The notes under the pieces: generated by a model
Seen by the model: the letters and a program-made list of their open reading frames with translations, nothing else
The model's database searches: none
What the model was told of the DNA's origin: nothing
Translations under genes and position numbers: made by a program
Shown: positions 54,795 through 64,000 of the stretch, piece by piece
Position numbering within the stretch: the first letter of the stretch is position 1
How the letters are laid out: every line of letters starts with the position of its first letter
Assembly: GCA_015680685.1 (NCBI GenBank)
Contig: MNCI01029688.1
Coordinates: 1,084,410-1,148,409, forward strand
DNA length: 64,000 nt
Direction of reading: 5' to 3'
Source: Gnetum montanum
Taxonomy: Eukaryota; Streptophyta; Gnetopsida; Gnetales; Gnetaceae

Positions 54795-55819
54795 TGGCTC
54801 CTTAGAAGCATCATGGTCAAGCTTCTCCTACTTCCTCAGGTAGCTTTGCATCTATTTCTTTTGAATTACATCATAATAATGTAGTTGAGGTTACTGATAT
54901 AGTTCATAGTTTGTTATATGTTATAGGTTTTGAGTATCTCAAAACTTCTAGATTATCAAAGTTGCTAGTCTTTTCCATTTTTAAGACTAGTCAATGTAAG
55001 GACCTTATAATAGACTGGTGTAGTATTTACCATCTCTAGAAACATTCTTTTTCTAAAATGATTTTTGGAAGTCAAGTGGTTACTCTTAATAGTATATGAA
55101 CTATTTTGGATTTTCATACTAGGGGAGATCCCTTTAAAGCTGGTATGCAATCAGTTGAATGTAAGGATTTTTATGAAAAAAAAATGTCTAATTAGCTTTC
55201 TCATTCCACTCTTGTTTAGAAGGAGTTTTATGAAGTTGATTTTAATAACAATATTGATTTCCATGTCTATTTATAACTAGCAAGGTTTTATGTAATTCTC
55301 CATATTCCCATATTACTACCCACACAATCTACTTTCTTCATGGTGCTAAAATTGGTAGGGTGTTTGATTGGCCCTTCTCTTATTTTCCTACCATATTCCT
55401 TTCCATGGAGCTTGGAATGGCCACTAAGAGAAATCCTACAAAAATTTATACTATCTATTGTGTTCCCTTAATGATAATCTTAATTTTAATTTATTATTCT
55501 TTGACAACTAACCTTCATCTATACCCTGAGTTCCTTGAAAAAGAAAAAGTTATTAAGACTAGGTTTGAAGATTCCTAAAGAGGTCAAAAAGCCCTCACAG
55601 AGGTTCACAATCTAGAGGGATCTAATGAGGTATAAAATTTATTCTTTTATTTATATTTTTATTATTTATTGATTATTTATATTTATGGTATTTATGTCAT
55701 AGTGCACCTTGGGCTATAAAACAAACTAGCAAAAAGTTCTAAGAAGAAAACTCAAGAAAGGGATGGTATGGCAATAATAGAACATAGTTCTAAGGTTTCT
55801 ATCATCAATCACATAATAC

Positions 55820-55856
<37 letters not shown>

Positions 55857-56570
55857 TTATATTTACATTTCTTATTCTTAATTTTTTATTAGAAAAAATG
55901 CACTGAACAAGGTTCTAGTTGAAAGATTTTTACTAAGCAAAAAGGAAAAGAAAAAGAGATAGAGGTAACTTCAATTATATGATTTTTGAATATTTCCATT
56001 TTTCTCTTATTATGTGATGCCTAATTTGTATTTCAGGTATCTTTGGGTCAAAGATGCTTTGTCTGAGATTGGAAGAAGGATTCTCCATGTAAATCTAATT
56101 TTGAATGAACTATGACCCCACCTCCAAAATCTCCTCTAATCTCCATGAGTGATTTCAATGAAGGGTTCCATGCTATCTGGGGATCCATAAGTCATATCAG
56201 TGTTCTTTGTTTCTAGGTCCCTCTCTATTAGTGTGACCCCTTTAGTTACCATCATGGATTCAACCTACTCCTTAGGACATATGGTAGTTGATGCAAAAGA
56301 GAAACTTGTTCTTCTTTGTAATCTAAATGATCATATTACAAAGAATACCCCACACTCTTATCATGAGTTGTATCACTTAAGAGAGTCCAAGTCTTGTAAC
56401 TTCAAGAGTTATTACAAGTTGGTGCAAGTTGGGGATTCATCAATTTTTCATGATATTCTTAATGGTGCTCCAAAGGTCAGTAAGAATCTTGAACAAATCT
56501 TAGGGGAAATGGAGAGCACCACGTACTTGACTTCATACTTGTTGAATAATGAGCACATAATTTAAATTGA
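54795..56570 (+). pseudogene. Decayed frame, possibly a plant-mobile-domain-like element gene
   Basis: From ATGGCTCCT at about 54795 one frame runs with several TAGs: NNVVEVTDIVHSLLYVIGFE, LIIDWCSIYHL, HSFSKMIFGSQVVTLNSI and TILDFHTRGDPF. The order W...H.F...G..VTL....IL....G.P is reminiscent of plant mobile domain proteins, which occur as extra ORFs in gypsy elements. Later segments FDWPFSYFPTIFLSMELGMA (55365) and HSYHELYHLRESKSCNFKSY (56350) are open but unassigned. An (ATT)n tract lies at 55817-55851. Weak by-eye similarity only. Confidence 0.38.
55817..55851. repeat. (ATT)n microsatellite
   Basis: About eleven units of TTA without interruption. Confidence 0.95.
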
Positions 56571-56933
56571 AAAATATTAGCTTTACATAATCAATGAATG
56601 AATCTTACTTATTATATATATATATATTCTCTTCTCTCTCTCTCTTTTATACTCACAACTATGATCTTACGCATACAAAGGAGAAGGAATAATAGGAAAA
56701 CATGACATAATGGGTCCTTCAAGTCAAACTATTGGAATATGAACTTGTGAAGGTTGATGAGGTCAAGGCTACTATCAAAAGTACCACAAAATACATTAGA
56801 AAACTCTCTGATGATTTGATTAGATGTTAGGATATACTCAACAACAAGAACGCCACCAAGGAAAAACATGAGGCCTAATCCCTAGTTATCAAAGATCTCC
56901 TTCAAGTTTTTAAATTGTATTCTTGATTTTCTC

Positions 56934-57105
56934 CATGTCCATTCTTCCCATATCACCTATTCATGATGTATCCTCTTCTTATATTACTTCAATGTACACT
57001 CGTTCCATATCCCCTCTTCATGATGTATCCTCTTCTTATATTACCTTAGTGTACACTCTTTCCATATCTCCTCTTCATGATGTATCATCTTCTTTTACTA
57101 ATAAT
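56934..57105 (+). repeat. 57-bp tandem repeat, three copies
   Basis: Three copies of a 57-base unit with core CTCTTCATGATGTATCCTCT. Because 57 is a multiple of 3 they read as a 19-residue repeat (SISPLHDVSSSYIT) in an open frame, so the array may once have been coding. Confidence 0.88.
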
Positions 57106-57177
57106 AAAACCTTAATAATATTTTTTCCATTTTTCTTCCACTTTGGCTCATAAATTATGGTTTTCTTTAATATAAAA

Positions 57178-59061
57178 TGTTACCTCCCATTCCCAAATAT
57201 TAATGAAATATTATCATTCATTACATAAAACCATTGTATCATGTAAAAATAACTCGATTGCATATTTAACTTACAAAATAACAATTAACAAAATGCCAAA
57301 TGAAAGGAAATAAATAGTGAAAAAAATTATTAATAAAATGGTTGGTCCACTATTAATGGTCGTAGGTTATCTTCCTATGACACTTAGGACCTTAGAGGTA
57401 ATCCAGCACTGCCATCATGGTCAAGCCATCCAACCAAAGGGATGCTTAATTCCTTCTTATTCCACTTCATCCAACTCTCACCACTTGCTAATCTAGCTCT
57501 ACAACTCCATGTCGGCACAACCTCTAAGCCTAACCTTAAATGTCATAGGGCAAACCCTTCCCCAAGGGATACCATGAATCTTTCCAACTTCTCATAATAA
57601 GGCTCCTTTCTTTCAAATAATAATTACATTATTAATAATATAATTCCACCCTTAATAAGGAATGGATGTTACAAATGATGTGATTATATTTAAGATGATG
57701 CATGAAGCACATGTTACATATGTATGAAGCATTATGATTAGCATTATATATGGCACATGGTGTTATAACTATATGGTAGGTGGATCCGACATGAGGGTGT
57801 CTATGAGTTGGTGATAAGATAACCTGAAGGAGTTAGGATGATCCACATTGTGAGGCATTAGCAAGGATCCTATCTCATACCTCATTCTAAGAGTGGGAGA
57901 GTAATGGCAAAGTCTATGACTGATATGAGATCTTGGGACATTTATACATGCATAGATATACCTTCTAGAAGGTTAGTAGCATAGGGCTACAAATGAGACA
58001 ATAAGCACCAACACCAATAATAAATTAAATAATGGAAAAACTAATAAAAGATCCATAGGAATTGTTAGTAATTTGAGTACTCATGTCAATGGTATCATGC
58101 ATGAACTGAGAGTGGATGTATCAACTACCATAGGAGCCATGAGATATATATATGTGCATTATAGGATTATAATTCCTTGGGAAATTAGTTGGCATGTTAT
58201 GTGTTTTTATGTGTGTTATATCAATTACCAATGATAGACCCCTAGTTATGTTGCATAGATGTGACCAATGATGATTAATCATGATATGCCACTATTATAT
58301 ACTACATATGAAGTTTATATGGTCATGTGAATAGCTAGTATGATAAACTCTTGATGTGAAAATTTGGTGTTATGGATGATGCTTGAAATATGCTTGTGAT
58401 TGTATGACATGATGTGTTTGATATTGTGATATGTACTAACCTTGTTGTAGATTGCTCAACATATCACACACCACTCCTCCAACATGACTTCAAATTTCTT
58501 ATCTATAGGTGACATGTAAAGCCTTTCACTCAATCATTAGAACTTCCCAAGGTAAAATAATTGAAATCATTGTGTGCCATCTTGAGATAAGATCTTATGA
58601 CCTAGCAAGCCTAAGGAATATGATGAAGGCTTTGATTCCATGATCTTATCTTTCTTGCTACATGTATTTGTTAGAGAGGTGAATTTATTTAGTGAGGCTA
58701 TTGGTTTAGACAATTCATAAGTTCTAGCCCTTGTTGTATAGTGTATATGATGTTTATATTGATAGGATATATTCTAGACTTGTTGACTAATACTATGTTA
58801 TGTATATGTGCGTATCTAGATGATTTGATTATGTACTATCATGATCATATTTTGAGATATATATATAGTGATCCTAGTTTGGTGTGTGTATGTTATATTT
58901 GTGCTTTTAGCTAGTAATTTATGATATTTTATGAAGCAATTTATGGTTGTCCAGTATGTTTGTTTGATCTGCACCTTAGGAGATGTGCCTTAACTTTAAT
59001 GTTCCTTTAGATTTCATTCTATTCCTAAGCTTCGCTTGGGTTAGATGTGCAAGGTGTTATA
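57178..59061 (+). repeat. Possible chromovirus LTR (solo), 1884 bp
   Basis: Begins TGTTACCTCCCATTCCC, typical of Tekay-type LTRs, contains a TTGCTCAACATATCACACAC-type segment near 58450 found before the U5 end in that group, and ends GGTGTTATA. No matching target duplication and no second copy in the window, so ends are uncertain. Confidence 0.35.
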
Positions 59062-60558
59062 GGCTTCATGTCCCTAGCTCAAAAAGTTAATTGGCAACAT
59101 CACTTAAATGTCATTTCATGCATTGTAATGGTATGAATTTTAAGACAATTTGAAGGAATTAAGAAGTCATTATAATAATTCATCTTAAGCCTTTCAAGTT
59201 TGTAATATTTTTCCAAGTAATAAGGTGTCCATTATGAAATATTAAGTGAGCAAATGCACAATATACTAAATGTATTACGAGCGAAGGAAAGAACAAAAAA
59301 ATCATAATCAATATTGAAAATTAAATAGAATAAAGAATAATTACATCTAATTAAACGTTACAAAAAGATCTTAACCATGTTTCCAAATTCATAAATGATG
59401 GATAGAAAGGACTTATTAAGTATACAATTTGTCAAATTAAAAATGTATTAAACTACTCTTGAATTTGTAAACATAAAAGAGTAAATTAAAGAAACTAATG
59501 CTTAAAGGGGAGTATTAGAATATACTCTCTTAAGTAAAGATAGAATTATTAGTTTCTTAACTTAAGCCATCAACAATTACAAAAGGTTATAATGGTTTTC
59601 AAATAGACATAATCATTCAAAAAGTATAAAGGAACCTAATTTCTTACTTTGTAAGCATGGACATGAGATATAGAAAATCATGTAAATAAATAAGAATAAA
59701 AGAAACACTAAAATAACAACCAAAAAATATTTTTGAGTTAAAAGGATATGAATTCTATGATTCATAAACTTATGAATGACAAAAGCTTCAAGTCATGAAT
59801 ACAAAAAAGGAGTTAAATATGGAAGAAGACCACAACCTTATCAAATGGTACTTGAAGAAGAATTAAGTAAGAGAAGATAAAGTCATAAAAATTCCCAACA
59901 TCAAAAGGCATATTGATACATCATGAACATTAAGAAATTAAGCAAATAAGCTAAATTAAGGTATCACAAAAGAAGTAGTTAAGAAGGCTATGTAAGATGA
60001 GAAAAATAGGCTATATCAAGGTAGTAGTTTATAAGTTGTCATAGCATAGCTAAACCAACTTAGCACTAGATTGTTCAAGGTTTCTAGAGTGGACTAGACT
60101 ACATAAGACTAAGAATACTAATTCCTATAAGTATTGTAAATGTGCCATGAGTCCATGATGTAGAAGAAGATTCACTACTAAAGAAAAAGTAACATCATTG
60201 AAACATAAGAATTTCTTATAAGCTAAGTATAACTTAATTTATAGGAATAGAAATTTCAAAGATAATGTTATGATTTACTAGAACTAGAAATGATACTTAT
60301 TGTAGACTATCTACGATAACTTATAGTAAGTACTAAGTTATGAAATAGATGAATGTAACTATGTTCATCATAAGAGGATTTGTAAGTAGTCACTTAATAA
60401 TACTTAAGATACTTATGACTGTAGGAATAATTATGAAGCATAACTATCATTAAGTGCAAAGTTATGATCTTATTTTCTACTCAATAAGATCCTAGTGTAT
60501 TAGAGTTTTCCAATGGTTAGGGGTAAAACTAAACTCTAATACATGTTATGTATATATT
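59062..60558. other. No recognised gene
   Basis: About 70% A+T by eye, with A-rich plus strand. No frame, repeat or boundary found on either strand. It may be strongly decayed retroelement interior. Confidence 0.4.
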
Positions 60559-60914
60559 TGATGATAAGAAACTATACCCTATGCCCAACCATATGAATCA
60601 CAAGTGTGTACTAGCCATTTATTCAAATTCTCTAGACTTAGTTCCTAAGTTTGTGCATAGTCATAAACTATGAATCAAGGAGTCATGTGATCATTGTCTT
60701 CCTAACTATACTTGTGCTATCTATGCATATGGTTAAATGTGAATTAAGGCTTATGATATTTATTTTTTATTGATATTTTTATATATTTTTATCCTAAGTG
60801 CATGCTGAATAAACAAAGGTTTTAATGATTAAATATTTAACTACTCATCTATTATAGTGACTAACTATCCTAACATAAGTAGTTGTTCCCACTTACCATA
60901 CACATTCCAAACTA

Positions 60915-60919
60915 GTATT
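60915..60919. repeat. Target-site duplication of solo LTR, left copy (GTATT)
   Basis: GTATT precedes TGAAACAC and recurs at 62304-62308 after the LTR end. Confidence 0.8.
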
Positions 60920-62303
60920 TGAAACACTACTAAAATGATGCATGTTGAAGTCTTGTTAGCCTTGTAACCTTTACCCCATGAAACCTGAGGCTAGAATTTT
61001 AATGTAAAATGTAAATATTATAATCCATTGGATGCAATTTCACATACTTTAACTTTTGGGGCTAAAACATGCCTCATAGGTTGTCATAGTTTCATTCCCC
61101 CAAGTGAAAAAAGTCATACCATGTCTATATTTGATCTTGGGAAGGTTTAAAATGCCTTTTGAGTGCAAAAATTGGCATTTTCATGGGTTTTGTAGAGGGT
61201 ATGATCTTTACTATGCTAGAAGCACCTATGCCTAGTGTTTGGGGATATGATTTTCATTTCCCCAACTATGGCTAGCGTAGTCACCATAAGGCTAGATTTG
61301 CCACATCAAGGCCAACATTGGAGTGGTTGGGGTTTCCATCTTCAATGAATCTCAACATTGCCCCTACAACTCCAATGTTGCTACTAAAAGGCCAGCACGA
61401 GTGAGAGAAGCCAACATGAATGAAAAGTTTGTTTGCTATTTTTGGTAACCAACATGGTTTTGGTGCCTTAGGGATATCAAAATGTATCAAAAATAGTAGA
61501 TACACTAGAATCAAACACCTACCACACCTACACGTGACATCAATCTAATAGAAATCATGGCAGAAGTTTACATCCAAAATTCAGCAACCATATAACCTAT
61601 ATAAACCAACTCTAAACACCATGAAATGGTTTCACCTCTTCTGAATTATTGAGCATTTTCAACTTGGAGCAAAAAAAAAGCTTTTGGAGAAACTCTAGAG
61701 CATGGAACTTGTGGCCATTTTTCAACTCTTGTAACCTTGAATTTTGTGTGAAGTTTTTTGGAGCAACACTAGGCTACTTGGGCATCAAGATTCCCAACAT
61801 CATACCCCTTTTGCACCAAAAATACTTCACATAACTTACCCTCCATATGAGTAATGATGCAACTCCATGGAAAAAACCTATGAGGTGTTTGAATTTTTGG
61901 AGTTAGAAAGTACCTTGATTGTGGAGCTAACTATGATGTGTAAGACTACCAGCTTCAATAGGCTCCAAACTTCATCAAGCCAAACCCCTCATGCCCTAGG
62001 CACCACTTGCAAATGGTTTGAACTTTGTCTATTTACAACATTTTCATTGTAGTAAATTTCATAGTTTTGTTATTATGCAAAGTTGTTGCAATTTTATTCT
62101 ATGAATTTATTTTCTAGATCAAATCTACAATATTTTACATTTTTTTTTACCCCCATTTACATTCTTCAAGTCCCTAGGTGATCAGCCAAATCATCCAAGA
62201 TGCCTTGGATCCTCTTTCTTGGAAACCCTTGGGATCCAAGGCCAAAACTATTCCACACTTGCGATTTTCAGTTTTCCAATGATCGAATTTTTTAGTTGCA
62301 ATA
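60920..62303 (+). repeat. Solo LTR of the D family, 1384 bp
   Basis: Starts TGAAACACTACTAAAATG and ends TAGTTGCAATA; D's LTR ends ATTGCAACA, so the final CA has become TA. Body aligns with 39127-40647. It has no 20-bp repeat. No internal sequence is present, so the two LTRs of the original insertion recombined. Confidence 0.85.
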
Positions 62304-62308
62304 GTATT
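62304..62308. repeat. Target-site duplication of solo LTR, right copy (GTATT)
   Basis: Second copy of GTATT, after which the A3 LTR resumes. Confidence 0.8.
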
Positions 62309-62886
62309 AACACTATTAGGTTATCAAGTGATGATTACTGGGCATACCAAATAGCCATTACTAGGATTACCAAGCACTATACGTTATGCTCAAAGTGCTT
62401 GTACTTATGTGTTCATGATTAAATGCACTAATTACGTAAGATGAGAAATGTAAAGTGCATTAAAAGTAAAATTCAAATAAGAAAGATTAAACTATCCAAG
62501 TACTACAATGAATGTCAGAAATCTCATCTTTATTACTATTCATGACAAGGTATTCAGGTGCATGATGCTTGAATAAAGATCTATACAATCTCTTTGATTC
62601 ACACTATGGGAACTTAAAAGAAAAATATTCTAACTCTAGAGAAATCAAACTAAAAGTGCTTCACTATACTATGGACTTAATGTGTCATAAATTTGGTTAG
62701 TGCAAGCACTTATATAGGCTTCTGCTTCATCAACATTGATACATTTGCATCGACACATGTCACCATGCATCAATAGGAATGCATCAGTGGGGTTGTGTTG
62801 ATGCATGTCACCATGCATCAATGAGACTATGTTGATGCATGCCTGTTGATATGACATATCTCATGATTCTTCATCATACCCCCACA

Positions 62887-63150
62887 ACTAACTAAAAATT
62901 CATCCTTAAGTAAACAAAACAAGGATTGAGCTTCTTATAAAATTTGGGCAAGTATGGTATTTATTAACTTAGAAAAGAAACAAATTGACTAAATGAATAA
63001 CTTTGAGTGCCAGATTGTATAGAATTACAAAATTGGTATCCATGATAACAAAAATGGATACTTTTACAAATTCTAGCAACTACCCCTGAGTTACCTAAGA
63101 TAAGATCAATTTTCAAATAGTGCCTAGAGGTTAAGGCTCTTATGGCACTA
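62887..63150. other. Short spacer next to A3 LTR
   Basis: No frame. A minus-strand G-run (GTTGTGGGGG) at the LTR edge could be a polypurine tract, which would make A3 a 3' LTR with the interior to the right. Confidence 0.35.
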
Positions 63151-64000
63151 AATATCCTTCACCAAGTTCTAGCACTTATGGTAGTGGAGGTGGCTAAGGC
63201 TAATCTACTACTATTGGAGAAAGTCTTAAAGCATTCAATAGAACTTTCATCTTCTCCTCTTTGTCACATGGATTGTAGGTAGTTCATGCAGCTTCACCAA
63301 TGTGGGCTAGTGCAAGTATATCCCACAAGCATAACATTGTAGGGAATAACCCCTTAACATTAATAAATCATGCTACAAATTTTTTACATTCAATGTCAAA
63401 CATATTTATGAGGTTTTGTAGCTTATGGTAGTCATTCATCCTTCTAGTCAAGTTCTCAACAACAAATCGTTGGTTAGTGAATCTACTCCTACGAACTTCA
63501 AGCTCAACATTGGCTATCTTTAACTACTATTTAATCTCTTTGTGATGCTTGAATTATACCTTGTACAAGAGGTAGGAATTAGCCACATGCTTTTCCATTT
63601 CAATCCTTGGCCTCCCTACTATTAGCATAGCCAAGTTTGCATAACAGAGGTTGGCAAGATCCATATACTATATCATCTACTCAATTTTCAAATACTTTAG
63701 GTAGATTTCTATCTTATTGTATGCATTTAAGCCATCAAAGATTGGCTACCACATGTCAACTCTTTACTAGAGTTTTTGGAGGACCTCATTCATCTTCATC
63801 TTCATCAGTTGTATCTCTTTCTCATTTACCTACTTCAAAAGCCCAACCTAGTCCCTATAATGATTTTTAACTTATTCAAATTTTAGGGCCTCATTTTTCC
63901 AGGCAACTACCTCAATGACCATTTTTTGACAAACTACTTGAACTTCCTTAATCAAGAGATTCCTGTTCTCTATTGTCAACCTCATCTAATCAAGATTTAC
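63151..64000 (-). pseudogene. Decayed coiled-coil reading frame
   Basis: One minus-strand frame can be followed from the window edge to about 63150 with about a dozen stops, nearly all TAG or TAA. Segments: MRLTIENRNLLIKEVQVVCQ, EKEIQLMKMKMNEVLQKL, IEIYLKYLKIE, NQRFVVENLTRRMNDYHKL, DILALAHIGEAA. Heptad-like hydrophobic spacing suggests a coiled coil. If A3 is a 3' LTR this would be an extra sense gene between pol and LTR. I do not recognise the family. Confidence 0.5.

Larger units (their letters stand above)
60559..62886 (-). repeat. A-family LTR (A3), interrupted by a solo LTR
   Basis: In element sense it starts TGTGGGGGTATG at 62886 and ends near 60559, with CCCTATGCCCAACCATATGAAT matching the A2 end CCCCTACGCTCAACCATATG read in reverse. 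The 60860-60910 block TTCCCACTTACCATACACAT matches A1's TTCCCACTTACCGGACACAC. TATA (TATATAAG, minus) is near 62712. Without the insertion it is about 950 bp. U3 has five copies of TTGATGCATG-like words. No PBS on the left side, so it is a 3' or solo LTR. Confidence 0.75.

Noticed and set aside
57178-59061. Firm call of a Tekay solo LTR
   Set aside because: Ends look right but no target duplication or second copy supports them, so it is kept at low confidence.
1-64000. tRNA, rRNA or other structural RNA genes
   Set aside because: None seen. The tRNA-Asp-like segment at 2547-2564 is a primer binding site only.

Overview
The window is plant nuclear DNA made almost entirely of decayed LTR retrotransposons. 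No ordinary host gene, tRNA or rRNA was found. Plant origin rests on Ty3/gypsy elements with a second, archaeal-type RNase H before the integrase (the Tat/Ogre hallmark), chromodomain-bearing chromoviruses, and primer binding sites matching plant tRNA ends. The AT-rich sequence and deep, slowly rotting nest suggest a large-genome plant, perhaps a gymnosperm; that is inference.

Left part, 1-40647, is a nest of five elements. Outermost is D (+ strand, Tat-like): its integrase is cut at 8494 and resumes at 38317, and its 3' LTR ends at 40647. Element A2 (+) lies in D just upstream of the integrase and ends at 7683. Element A1 (-, gag, tRNA-Asp PBS, 5' LTR 2566-3682) is inserted in A2. Element C (+, 8495-38316) interrupts D's integrase. 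Element B (-, 15394-33834) sits inside C, with two 1373-bp LTRs and a perfect 5-bp target duplication CACTC.

B is the most complete element: 5' LTR, PBS, gag, protease, then an antisense multi-exon gene (23224-26936, + strand), then RT, RNase H, archaeal-type RNase H, integrase, polypurine tract and 3' LTR. Putative introns of 85-139 bp in the antisense gene all preserve reading frame. One exon resembles a NIF/FCP1-like HAD phosphatase and another resembles the putative plant transposon protein family. C has antisense-strand remnants in the same relative place but has lost RT, RNase H and most of the integrase. B, C and D share TTAAACTA minisatellites at module borders, a stem-loop just before the polypurine tract and LTRs starting TGAAACACC, so they form one lineage.

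Right part, 40648-64000, holds an isolated Tekay/Del-like integrase tail (43440-43800, +), a chromovirus E (45444-50255, -) with gag knuckle, protease, RT, RNase H, integrase, chromodomain and 3' LTR, joined head-on at about 50255 to the gag-protease-RT of a second chromovirus F (to about 52900, -), a decayed reading frame of possible antisense-gene type (54795-56570, +), a possible LTR (57178-59061), and an A-type LTR (60559-62886, -) into which a solo D-family LTR (60920-62303, target duplication GTATT) has inserted. The last kilobase carries a decayed coiled-coil reading frame on the - strand.

Most in-frame stops in the relics are TAG or TAA at expected glutamine codons, the pattern expected from C-to-T decay of methylated cytosine.
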